In this document: positions 35,093 through 47,300 of the stretch, one piece after another
Position numbering within the stretch: the first letter of the stretch is position 1
How the letters are laid out: every line of letters begins with the position of its first letter
DNA from: Halichondria panicea
Lineage: Eukaryota > Porifera > Demospongiae > Suberitida > Halichondriidae
NCBI RefSeq assembly: GCF_963675165.1
Contig: NC_087392.1
Span: 1,069,001-1,133,000 of the forward strand
DNA length: 64,000 nt
Direction of reading: 5' to 3'
Notes under the pieces: generated by a model
Told to the model about the DNA's origin: nothing
Databases searched by the model: none
What the model saw: the letters and a program-made list of their open reading frames with translations, nothing else
Translations under genes and position numbers: made by a program

Positions 35093-38000
35093 ATGTCTTT
35101 GAAGCATAAATGGAAGTCTGCTACAAAGAAGTCGTCAGCCCTCAAGCGTCCACCTGAGACAGTGGTAGCCGTGTTTCCGGACACAAAGAAAGGCGAAAGA
35201 GCTTTCCAAGCTCTACAAGATGCTCTGAAAGAACATCAACAATCTACCATCGAGCGTCTTCCTTTTGAGAAACTCGATTTCGGCGATTTAGACATGCTGG
35301 AAAAGTTCTACAGTGCTCCCGTGGTGGTGGTGGATGTAACAGAGCGACAGTACGAAGCCTGCCTCTATTATCAGCTGGGGATACGAGAATCGTTTGGCAT
35401 GAAGCACAACATAGTGACGTGTGTGGACCAACAAAACTCCTACACTGGAGGAAGGAAGGCGAGCATCATACCCACTGACCAGTCAAGCAGTACATCCAGC
35501 TATGGGGTGAGTACAGATCATGGCCATCTAGTACGTTAACAGCAAATGATTGAGTTTTTAGAAACTACCCCTTTACAAGCGTGCATACTTAGCTTGTCCT
35601 TTCATGTGTTTACTTTACTGATTGTTAATTGAAAGTTATTACAACCTAACAACAGTTCTAGCACTAGTTTGTTTTCTCACTGCAGTTTCTTGGTGGCAGT
35701 TTTACCTTTCTGGCCTACTTTGTGGACCCAGATGGCCATTGCATGGTGAATGAGGGGCACGACCCCACCCATCCACAGAGAGTGCGTCTGGAGAAGAAAC
35801 TTAAGAGTCTGATCCAAGACATTCACCTGGATGTCAGGTGAGGCTCTAGTGAAGCCAGCTGCTAGTACCCTAGCTATTTGGCCAATTAGAACTATTGAAA
35901 TCATACTTCTTACTTGCAGCGACTGTGTACATGTCATGTATGCCGAAGTAAAATTTATTCTCACTTAGCCAGTGCTTATGACCTGTTCTCTTTTGTCCTA
36001 GGAAAAACTTCAAAGAGATGTTCTTCAAGTCCTTGCAGCAGGTCCGAGAGTCTAAGAAAGGGGACGAGCTAAAAACGGTAAACTTTTCTTTTCTCATTCC
36101 TTCATGAAACTCACTTATTGCTCCCCAGGAATTGCAAAAGCTACGCCGGCTGATTGATTCTGACCCCAAACTGTTCACAACTGACGTCCTCCTCCGCTTG
36201 ATGCTCACCTACAGAGACATACAGGTTCGTAAGATTGCTTATACATGTACATTAAATATGTACTCTCCGTGTTTTATTAGCATAACTCCAACTTGCTGTT
36301 TAATTTACAGATTGCTTTTTCTTTTGATGCTTTCTATCTATGTTACTGAATGTCACATGATACGTTAGTTATCACATACCACACGCACACATTTCCCACA
36401 GGACTATGAATCAATGGTGGACCTGGCAGAAAGTATTCCCGACCATAATCAAATCCAGAAGGCACCAATTCAAGTGCAGTACGCCTTCGCTCTCAATCGG
36501 AGGAACAAGGAGAAGGACAGAGACAAAGCACTGGAGATATTAGAGAAGGTATAATTATAGAGAGATCCTAAATATCAGTTTGTTGTGGGGAATTATTATG
36601 AGTTGGGTTGGTCAGTTGTGTCTTCCTGGCAGAAATTCCCCCCCCCCATTGATTAACATACACTGAATGTCATCCCTATCGTAGTTGTGTTATTTGAGAC
36701 TATATTGGATTACCAAACTTATCAGATCAACATTTTTCATCACCGTTGTCATTTGGCATAATTCCACTCGTATTATAATGCAGGTACTTGAGAACAAAGA
36801 GAACCATGTGCCAGACTCACTCTGTCTCTGTGGCCGTATATACAAGGACAAGTTCGTTGAGTCAGATCACTCGGACATTGCCAGTCGAGACAAGGCTGTC
36901 CAGTGGTATAGGAAAGGGTTTGAAGTGCAACCTAACGAGTACGCAGGCATCAACCTGGCCACCCTCCTCGTCATATCTGGGAAGGACTTCTCTACTTGTC
37001 CTGAGCTCAGGAACATCGGTACGTTAAATGCCTCAACTATGTGTGTGTATGGTGTATGTCTTTGCCTAAATTCGTAGACAGCTAGGTATAATTGTGATAG
37101 TACTTAGGAAAAGGGCCCTTAAGCACGTAATTATCAATTTGTGCTATGTTCAAAAATAAGTGGAGAGTGATATCTAGGGCAAACTACTTTTTTTTTTGAT
37201 ATGCAAAGCTTAACCTTTGTTCTAACTGCCTGCAAAGTTTTGGCCCTCAGTGGTCCTTTTCCTAAGTACTATCACATAATTATATACATGGTATATGATT
37301 TTCTGAAAGCTTAGAAAGAGACATTTCAAATGATGTGAAAAAAAATTTGGAGCCATAATTTATCATTTTTCGGCCTTGGACCATGGGCTATAATCCATGG
37401 TATTTGGCCGAAATTGGCAAATTCTTTTATCTCTCAAATATGAATATTGATGATACTATTTGAAAGGTATTTTTCTAAGCTTTTAGAAAATCATAAAATT
37501 GTTGAAATTAAATACACGGAATTCAAGTTATGGTAGCTGACAGAGTCCCTAAACTATTGATTAAACAGAGCAGGGGTTGCAGTTGAACAGCCGTAACTTA
37601 TAGCATCATTGAAAAATGTATACAGTATAAGACGATGTCTAACTGTACATGTACATGTACAAAGTTTCCACAATGAGATACAAATACTTTAGTGCTGTTA
37701 CGACCGTCACCTTACCCCAGGAAATACTCTGAATATTTTGATTGGACGCAAGGGCAACCTGGAGACGCAAACGGACTACTGGGCCGTGGCCACCTACTTT
37801 GAGATCAGTGTTCTGGCTGAGAACTACCCGAGAGCGTGCGAGGCAGCTGAGTTCATGTTCAAACTCAAGCCCCCTCTTTGGTGAGTGTCATCCTCCTGGC
37901 ATTACACGCGTGTGTGTGTGTGGTGTGTGTGTGCATAGGTCGTGTCCCTACCCTTAACAGCCTATGTGTGTGGGTGTGTGTGTGCATAGGTCGTGTCCCT

Positions 38001-41000
38001 ACCCTTAACAGCCTATGTGTGTGTGGTGTGTGTGTGCATAGGTCGTGTCCCTACCCTTAACAGCCTATGTGTGTGTGTGGTGTGTGTGTGCATAAGTCGT
38101 GTCCCTACCCTTAACAGCCTATGTGTGTGGGTGTGTGTGTGTGCATAGGTCGTGTCCCTACCCTTAACAGCCTATGTGTGTGGGTGTGTGTGTGCATAAG
38201 TCGTGTCCCTACCCTTAACAGCCTATGTGTGTGGGTGTGTGTGTGTGCATAGGTCGTGTCCCTACCCTTAACAGCCTATGTGTGTGGGTGTGTGTGTGCA
38301 TAAGTCGTGTCCCTACCCTTAACAGCCTATGTGTGTGGGTGTGTGTGTGCATAAGTCGTGTCCCTACCCTTAACAGCCTATGTGTGTGTGGGTGTGTGTG
38401 TATCAATAGTACCTGTTATTACTTGTGTTAGAGTTATGCTTTGCTTGTAATGTACATATACATGTAGGTATAGGTAGATGACAATGATTGTGTGTTTGTG
38501 TGTGTATTGCAGGTACCTGAAGTCAACAGCCGGTAACATCCAGCTCATCAACTCACTTCGTAGCAGAGACTACGACTCCTCGGATAAGCCGGAGGAGAAG
38601 CTGTTTGCCTTCTGGATGGAGTTCTTTATTGACGCCAACCGGACCGACTTCCCCTCCACACAGTTCCCAGTGAGTTACCTGTATTCCAGTGCTCTAGCCC
38701 TTACATTGCATCTACTATGTGACCACTCATACATGTACATTCTTGACTTTTTTCGATACGGAATCCAGAATCCCATAGAACAACAACACACATGCAACAT
38801 GTACAAGATGGAATGATGTGACCTAAGAGCATTAATTTGTTTCCAGGTGCTTATTCTGGAGCCAGACAAGGAGAAGAGGACTGGCTTTGTGTACATTCCT
38901 AGCTACATCACCTACCACGAGGGACAGACCAACATCCACCCCGAGTCAGTGAGTGGCTTCATTAAGAGGTTGGTATTAGTAGTCAGTGCTCTCTCTCTCT
39001 TTCTCTTTCCATGCAGTATATTCAGATCTGGTATTGCTCGTCCGAGCAAGTCCCAGGGGTGAGTCTAAACACAGACATGTGTACTGTATCTCAGTAACCT
39101 CTGTTTGTGTTGCAGTAGCAGGTGTACAAACTTATCATCGTAAGGCCTTGCAGCATCTCTATAAGTATACTCCATAAATTCTAGGCCATTGAAAATCTCA
39201 TGTACAGAGCTTGCCAAAGTAATGTGCTGCCACAAAGATTTCATGCGTGATAGTGTAATAGTGTGACTGACTTGAAGTACACGTTGCTCTCTGCTTCACA
39301 GACTACTAGTGAGTGGAGGTATTCCCTCTCTTCTTTGAAGAACATGAGCATCAACAAGAGAGACGAGAGGGGACTGCTCCTCTATGTAATTGACAAGTTC
39401 GGAGAGGACTTCCAATTCTTCTTCCCCTCCAGAGAGCTCTGCAAGAAGTGAGTAAAACTGCTCAGAGTTGTCACTTATCTATGGGACTGTGAAACCACTC
39501 CTCTATGACTTTCAAGTTATCAAGTATGATCTCTTCCTATCCCCAGATTCACTGACTTGGTTCAGGACGGCCTGACAGAAGCTTCCTCCAGTGAGGGACG
39601 CGTGGTGAGCTTTGATGACGACGATGAAGACGAAGACGAGATCCAGTATGAGTACGAGCTGGACAACCGCGGGGAGAGGGTGGTGTTGGGACAGGGGTCC
39701 TTTGGCACTGTGTACTCAGCACTGGAGAAGAGCACACTCAAAAAGATGGCTGTCAAAGAGATAGTGATGAAGAATAATGTAGAGGATTCCGGGTAAGGGA
39801 TAATGGTGTGTACATGTCAGCTGTTGTTGTACGTGCCACACCCTTTCTCCCAGCCATTCATGTACGCCTACCGCCCACACACACACATCGCCCACAGGCA
39901 CGCTCAGGCAACCCAGGAAGACATCAAGCTTCATCGCCACTTACACCACAAGAACATAGTGCAGTACTATGGGGCCACAACGGAGGACGGTGTGCTCAAG
40001 ATATTCCTCGAGTTTGTCCCTGGAGGTGAGTCAATATTTTACTGTTAAGCCTGCTCTTGGCATTTAACCTGTGAAGCTTGTGAAGATTATTACCTGGGAT
40101 TGTAGTACACTGAGTAGCAATTGGTAAAAACCTTCTATATAAATGTTTTTTAGCACACTTTGAAGCTATCTGTACGTGTAAGCAATTGCTTATTATCTTG
40201 TGTATATATATGTATGTGTACCATGAGCTGTTACACGTGGCCGCAGGGTCACTGTCCTCCCTGCTCAAGGTCAAGTGGGGGGCCCTCACGGACGAGAACA
40301 CCATACGCCATTACACCCGACAGATCATTCAGGGTATCAAGTACCTCCACGACCAACGCATAGTACATCGTGACATCAAGGGAGACAACGTCCTGGTCAA
40401 TATGTACACAGGGGAGCTCAAGATCGCTGATTTTGGTACCTCCAAGAGACTGGTTGGACTGCAGAACTCGGCCAAGTCGTTCACAGGTGACTGGTTGTAA
40501 TCTCTAGTAGTTGTGGTATATACATGATGTCGACTTTTGGTATTATACTAATTAATGTGCATGTACAGTAGATTGAAACTCTGCAAAATTGTCCACAATT
40601 GATCTATTGTCTTCAGGTACGATGCAGTACATGGCCCCTGAAGTGATCAGAGCTGGCCTCAGAGGATATGGCCCTCCTGTAAGCATGTACATGTACAAGC
40701 TGGATTCTCTTCATTTTATAATTAATGTTCATGTATAGATATGAAGACTTGGAGTTTCACACAAACCCCCACCTCACTCCCCCCCCCCCCACACAGGCTG
40801 ACATCTGGTCTCTTGGGTGCACTGTGGTTGAGATGGCAACAGCTAAGCCACCCTTCACTGAGTTAGGGGCTCCTGAAGCAGCCATCTTTAAGGTGGGCAT
40901 GTATCACGAGCACCCAGAGATGCCTGACTTCCTATCAGAGACAGCTGTGGAGTTTATCTTACTGTGAGCAAAATGGTCAACCTTCAATCAAGAGTTCATT

Positions 41001-41884
41001 AGGACTCTTGGTTACATGTATAGTATCTATATGTGTTCCTTATGTGTGTGTGCCAAATGCAATGTGTTCCATGTAGAATTTATAGTATCTGCGTGTGTCC
41101 AGTGTGTGTGTGTGTGTGCCCTGTGTAGTGTTGTAGCTCCTCCACTTGCTGCAGTGGTGTGTGTGTGTGTGTGTGTGCCCTGTGTAGTGTTGTAGCTCCT
41201 CCACTTGCTGCAGTGGTGTGTGTGTGTGTGTGTGTGCCCTGTGTAGTGTTGTAGCTCCTTCACTTGCTGCAGGTGTTTTGTGCCCAATGCTGCTGAGAGA
41301 GCCACAGCTGAGGAGCTACTGGCACATCACTTCTTGTCTACAAAGTATGTTTCTATGGGCATGTGTGTGTGTGTATGCTTTACTTTCATACGTACATGTA
41401 GGTGATTTTGAAGTAGATGTTTATACACCTTTAATGCTACCATGTACCCACAGGAAGAAAAAACTTCACATGAACTCTGCACCGGATCTATTTCGAAGCA
41501 AATGTAAGCAAATATGTCACTGATTATAATATCTTCAAGTAACTACCCCTCTTTTCTAGCTATGGCCGCCACTCATGTGATGCCTGACATACCGTCCTCA
41601 GTGCGGTTCTCATCAGCCGTGACCATACCAGCACAGTGAGTATCTATCCAGTTATGTACATCAAAGGTGAAGTTACTTGCTCTGTAGGAAGAAGTCTCCC
41701 GTTTCTCCAGCCACTGCTGATGGAGGAAAGAGACTGTCTCAACCAATCATGTACGTCCCATCTTACTTACAGTACAAAGTCTAAGCAGTACATAGCAGGT
41801 CTTTCACTGAAATTGCTATAGCATTATGTATGTCTCTTGATCAGTCATCGTATTGCTCATAGTACTAAATCCTGAATGCCTCCA

Positions 41885-41973
<89 letters not shown>

Positions 41974-44057
41974 AGGCCCCCTCTCCACGAGAGTGAGGCA
42001 ATTGAGGGCAATGTTACCCAGAGCAACAGTGGAGTGTTCCTACCCGAGCCGGAGTTCAACCAGGTCAAGATGCACGCACACAACCAAATCATCCTCACCA
42101 ACGTCCTCACCTCAGAGAAAGAGAAGGTCAGTACTTTCAGCTGCCATAACTTGAATTCCGTGTATTCAATTTCAACGATTTTCAGATTTTTTGAAAGCTT
42201 AGAAAGAGACCTTTCAAATGGTATCATCAATGTTCAAACGTACATGTACATCAGTTCATATGTACACCATTGAAATACCCCCTCTCCATGAGTAGTGCCT
42301 CTTACAATTCTCTTCTGCTTTTATTTTATTGATAGTGCCACCCCTGTACAGATATGTGACGACCTGTTAGAGCACGTCAAAGGTCAGCTGGACTCTCAGA
42401 AGGTGCACGTGACTCAGGAGCAGCTGGAGGATATTATTGATGCCGTCATTGCATTTACTAAACACGAGAATGTCGAGGAAATGGAGACTATGTTATGTAA
42501 GATTATCTAACTCTCTGGCCTAGTCTTCCGTCTTCCTTTAGTAATCAGTTTCAAAGTATACGGCAGCGAAAACAAAATGCCTTCATAAGTCATAAATGCT
42601 GTTTTTGTTAGTTCTGATTGCCACTCATTTGCTGTATGCATGTATGTAACTACAATTTCGTATTCTACCTTTTCCAGATGAACTCAGAAGAGAGTGTGTC
42701 AACGAGCAGCTACAGGCTCAGATCGAGCAGGTCATCTTCCACTTCCCAAACATGGTGACAGCTGCCCACAAGCGTCGTGGCACAGCCCCTCACTGCATCT
42801 TTGCCATTGACAACCTTGTACGCAAGGCCACGAACAGTCTTCTCTCAATAGTCTCACCAGGTCAGTCCCTGTTTGCAAACATTGCTGGCTCTTGCACTAC
42901 AATTATTGAATTATGTATGTACCAGGGCTGAACCAATATACTGTACAGTGTGTGTATGTTCCCACATGCTATGGCTGGACACTCAAACCACCTCTTGTAA
43001 ACGTACGTATTCCCAAGTCCATCCCAGTGGCTTGGTTAGGCTAGACTTTGCCTGAGTCAGTTTTATTCTGAACATGCCTCGCGCTCGGATGCTTGTGGGA
43101 TTTGTTAGCTTACAATGTATATAGACATACACTAATCCCCCCCCCCAGACACGGCCACTCGACTGGGCAGCATGGACGACCTGATGAGCCTAGTGAGCTC
43201 AAAGAGCTCCTCCCCCTTACCCAACAGACACGCCTCCTCTACCAAGTCTGTGACGTGGTCCCAGGACAGCTACGACTCTGACAACCAGCTGTCTGAACTG
43301 AGACGGCAGCTCAAGGACGTGCAGCAAGAGAACATTAGTCATCTGCGAGATCTGGTGAACGTGAGGAAGGACATGAACAAAGTGCTGGAGAGCAGTGTGG
43401 AGGAACAGAGACTCCATCTCGCTCAGGCGGATATAAACACCACTGAGGAGTCAAGAGCACCAACTGGTTAGTCTCCAACTTTTATTTATGGCCACTGTAT
43501 CCTCTTCTTTAGTTAGCTACAATGAAGTTCTACTAATTAGTAGAACTTTTTCGTATTAATACGAAAAATCTTGAAGCATGGTGTAGTACCTATTGATCAT
43601 CCAATGTTTGTTACTTTAGCTAATTTTAGTGTGGATTGTCCAATTATCATGCATTCTGTATCACATAGTACGTTGATACCCGTGTATGTATTGCTGTTAG
43701 TCAGACTAACTCTATAGGATGTGCTGGTGGAGAGGAGTTACCCCAGGACCTGGAGGAGTGGTTGGGTGGGTGTGGCATAGACACACACACCATGCTAAGG
43801 GTAAGCACGTGTGTAACGTACTGCTATGTTTTGAAGTGTGTTTTCTGTGCAGTTTGGCATCGAGCAGGTGACACTGAACGATGTGTTATGTCACATGACC
43901 CGGCAAGATCTCGCAGACATGAACTTAAAGTAAGTGCTTCTCTAGACTATATATATATATATATATATAGTGATTGATTTATTGCTGCCATTGTAGGATA
44001 GGACCACGATGTCGGGTATGGGCCAAAGTCACACAACATCGACAATCATTATCATAG
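35093..44057 (+). CDS. MAP3K5: ASK-type MAP3K (MAP3K5/6/15-like)
   Basis: Stress-activated Ser/Thr kinase feeding p38/JNK. Twenty-five exons join in phase: 35093-35506, 35686-35837, 36002-36077, 36129-36224, 36402-36548, 36784-37018, 37721-37880, 38513-38669, 38847-38948, 39302-39447, 39547-39792, 39898-40025, 40247-40486, 40617-40678, 40797-40963, 41273-41344, 41454-41503, 41560-41635, 41976-42126, 42352-42496, 42678-42860, 43149-43466, 43718-43800, 43853-43929, 43997-44057; 1247 residues (human ASK1 1374). Order: N-terminal thioredoxin-binding region ([20 protein letters not shown]), TPR-like TRAF-binding region, PH-like region, kinase about 600-865 ([39 protein letters not shown]), coiled coil about 1110-1150 and C-terminal SAM. 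The catalytic Lys, HRD and DFG are intact, and the activation-loop Thr is kept. It predates or lies outside the vertebrate ASK1/2/3 split, so the number is nominal. Confidence 0.93.
37093..37276. mobile_element. MITE-like inverted-repeat element
   Basis: TGTGATAGTACTTAGGAAAAG at the left is mirrored by CTTTTCCTAAGTACTATCACA at the right (one extra base). 184 bp, flanked by TAAT-like sequence, in a MAP3K intron. No ORF. Confidence 0.7.
37300..37536 (-). repeat. Dispersed repeat, copy 2 (inverted)
   Basis: On the minus strand it carries the same ordered words as copy 1 (ATAACTTGAATTCCGTGTAT, AATTTCAAC, TATCATCAATATTCA, ATACCATGGATTAT). The 5' part (37300-37350) also has a forward fragment (CTGAAAGCTTAGAAAGAGAC), so the locus is partly a head-to-head pair. 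Confidence 0.6.
37905..38402 (+). repeat. 51-53-bp minisatellite, about nine copies
   Basis: Units spaced 51-53 bp (GCATA marks at 37933, 37984, 38036, 38090 and on), each with TCGTGTCCCTACCCTTAACAG and a GT-rich tail of varying length. Sits in the MAP3K intron between exons 37721-37880 and 38513-38669. Confidence 0.9.
41098..41275 (+). repeat. About 59-bp tandem repeat ending at a 3' splice site
   Basis: Three copies of GCCCTGTGTAGTGTTGTAGC plus a CACTTGCTGCAG end and GT-rich spacer. The last copy supplies the true acceptor of the MAP3K exon at 41273; the earlier copies contain the same CTTGCTGCAG. Confidence 0.85.
41879..41972 (+). repeat. (CA)n tract at a 3' splice site
   Basis: About 90 bp of CA repeat ending in CACCCAG, the acceptor of the MAP3K exon at 41976. 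Confidence 0.9.
42143..42240 (+). repeat. Dispersed repeat, copy 3 (short)
   Basis: Shares CATAACTTGAATTCCGTGTAT, TTCAATTTCAAC, GAAAGAGACCTTTCAAATGG and ATCATCAATGTTCA with the other copies; in a MAP3K intron. Confidence 0.6.
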
Positions 44058-44108
44058 CCAAACACTGACCCAATATCGCTTATCGATGTTTGTTTTTTGT
44101 TCGTCATA

Positions 44109-44114
44109 AATAAA
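44109..44114 (+). terminator. Poly(A) signal AATAAA for MAP3K
   Basis: AATAAA 52 nt after the MAP3K stop codon and upstream of the next gene on the same strand. Position fits; no cleavage data. Confidence 0.5.
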
Positions 44115-44307
44115 TAGTATGCCCCCTCATCGTGCATTTCTCTACACTGATTAATTTTTGTGCAACGGAATCATTGCTATGGCTACACCTAAGATGATGA
44201 AACAGTAATTGATAAGTGGATTATACATTCTATGGCTTTTGTTTTTGCTTGAGGTGAGAAGCTTTTGCTGGCTAGATCTACTTTGCTGAATGCTGCATGA
44301 AAGCAAA

Positions 44308-47300
44308 ATGTACTTTACTGTTCAGTTGAGAGTTCTTTTGTTCCTTACTAGTGCAGTGCTGCTGTGGGCACAACCTGAAGGAGATGGGGTCCTTTTACAG
44401 TATATATAGTGATGCTAGCTAGTCTAGTCTAGATGGACTTAATTTATACAACAAAGCAAATGTGTGTGTAATATACATGCATTGTTATACAGCCACTGTG
44501 TTCATCTACTGCTCCTGTGCACTCAACCTGCACTCCGTTAGCTGGAGCTGACTGGGTGTCTGGACTGACTGCTGATACAATCAGCTTCTCTGTTGTAACT
44601 CTATCATGGACCCCGCATCCGCTCGAGCCTCTTAACATGCAAGGGACTTACGAGATATGGTGGAGAAGATTCAAAGAAGCCCCTCCTCTTCTTGAATGGA
44701 GATTATCACAACAAGTACGTTCACCTTCATTGATTTTGTATACCCGCCTTACCGTATTACTAGAATATTTTGCGGATGAAAAACCTTTGCAAATGAGCCA
44801 AATCAGCAGGAAATGTGGCCCTTTGTGATCTAACTATTGCGTTCTGGCAAGATCGTGTGTATTTACTAGTAGTTTTGCGGATTTTATTGTTGCGAATTGA
44901 TCAACCATCGCAAAATTCGCAAATGTTTGATGCTCGCAAAACATTCTAGTAATACGGTATATCATTTAGTGTGAAATTATAATTTTGCAGCTTAACGAGT
45001 CTATTTTCAACGCCACCTCCAATACATTGAGCAAAACGATTGACGAGCTGCAACACAACACACCATATGAGATGAGGGTGTGTGTCTCCCCTGCACCCAA
45101 CCAAACCTCTGATGATCCATCTCCTCCTGAGTGTGGATACTGTACTCTCTGCTTCCAGACCAAGAATGGTGAGTATAAAAATTATATATCTTACGCTATA
45201 TATTGATTTTCCTATCTCTTTCAGCCTCTATCTGTTTATTAAGGACCATAAGAAGAGAAACGTCATCAGAGGAACTCACTCTCACCTGTGAAGCTTCCAG
45301 TGACCCTCCTTCCAACATCAGATGGAATGCTCTAATTAATGGAACTAGAGTCCCTTTAAAGGATAATTCAGATTTTTCCATAGACGGTTCTACAAATTTC
45401 CAAGCGGTGCCCCCTATTACAATCAGCAACCTTGAGTATAATCCGGACAATGAGGAGGTTATGAATCCCAACTGTGTTATTGATAATGGCTTTGACATAT
45501 TGAAAATCAGATACACATCATTCACGGAGGAGTCTGCCAGTAAGGAGTATAAAATCCACTGCATGCATACTCTAGATAACAACAGGAGTATATTCTGTTA
45601 AGTATATCTGATTCCTTACTCTCCATTGAGCTAATGGACTCCTGATAACAAGTATATCTGATTCCTTAGACTCCATTGAGCTATTGAGTGCCATGGTTGA
45701 GTTCCGATCAGAAGGAGTCACTCGCTTCACTTGTGAAGCAGCCAGTGATCCTCCATCCTCCATAACTTGGGACACTAGAATATCTGACAGCACAAGGGAA
45801 GCTTTAGACGGTGGCACAAATCCAAATTACTCCATAAGTGGATCTGTGGATGTTGAAGCTATGCCCCCCATAACTGTTAGCTACCTTGAGTACAATCCGG
45901 ACAATGTGGACTTCACGGTTCCTGACTGTTTTATCCGAAACGGTTTTGATACATTGCGAGTCAGAAACCCATCTTTTACTGAGGTCACTCCAGGTCCACC
46001 TACCAGTAAGAGTTAGTGTATATAGCCTTGTGTGTTTTTATTGTACATGGTGTTATTTTATGGTGCAGGCTTCGATTATCACTGCTTATTGATAATTTGC
46101 AGTATATGATCAAGGCTCACACCTAATTATTGTACACAGGCGGAGACATCTCTTTGGTGGATGCACGCTTTGAGCTCTTAACTAATGGCACCAATGTTTA
46201 CATCTGTGAGGTGACGTCTTCCACTACCCTCGAGTTCACGTGGGAAGTGAGGATGGAAGGATCAAGAGTCCCTCTCCTCACTGACAACCCGAATACTCCC
46301 TACGTCATAGTGACTGATGTGGACTCCACTATTAGCCCCATCTTTAGCAGCAGTAGGATCTTCTTTAGCCCGAACTCCGTGAGCTTCGATGATCCGGAAT
46401 GTGTAGTCAGGAATGAAATGGGCTCACTACTTAGAGTTAGGATGTCGGAATTTATTCTTGTCCCAACTGGTATGTGAATGTGTATGGTTTGAGCATCGAT
46501 ATTGTAGACTTCTTACTCAGTGTAATTGTAATGTAAGGCATATAATTATAGGTATAATGCTCCTGTTTGGTGTGTGCTTCATTTGCACACAATGACAACT
46601 GTACATCAATTTTGCACACCTAATAATTGCACCCATACATATTATTATTATACGTACAGATGTCAATGCTGTTGTTGTGACTCTACCGTTGTGGGCTATC
46701 CTTCTATTGGTGGTGTTACCTTTCTTCGTGATAGCCAGTCTGGTCGGAATGGGGATAGCATGCAAATGTCTGTCCATCAAGAGAGAAAAGAGAATAATAG
46801 CATCCAGCATTGAGAAGTGAGTCATGTCTGTTTGTATTACTGCATGGCGCTTTAACAACCATCCATTCTTCATGTATATGGATCTATTACTGCCTGTCTT
46901 TGCAGAATGAAGAATGCTAATGATTACACAACATCTGTACCCCTGAAGGCAGTTTCCAATAGTGACCCTGACTCTAGTGAGTTGAACTGCTGCCATTATA
47001 CACATGCAGATCCGTGCCCTTACTTGGCAGCATGATTGCATATTTGCTATAAATTAGTTCCTATGTTTTGTGTACTGACTGGCTTCTGTGTTCAAATGTC
47101 GAGGACTAAATACGTGTATATAATAACCGCAATTTTAAACATGTGTTTTACACACAGGCATTCTTTATGGGCCGCTAGAAACTGCGCTACCCAGTCACAT
47201 GATAGTGCCCAGCTCGGACATCAAGGTCTCCACTGTTATTGGTCAAGGTGAGTAGGTTACTAGCTACTTGTGTGAGTTTACCCGTTACATTGTGTTTGGC

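Noticed and set aside
37905-38402. Long frames through the 51-53-bp array as a repeat protein
   Set aside because: Frames on both strands are only the repeat read through; the MAP3K exons join cleanly across it.
44231-44252. Alternative RTK start MAFVFA
   Set aside because: Stops after six codons; the frame from 44308 gives a full signal peptide in phase.
46517-47041. Minus-strand 174-codon frame under the RTK
   Set aside because: Shadow of RTK exons and introns on the opposite strand; no domain and no supporting splice sites.
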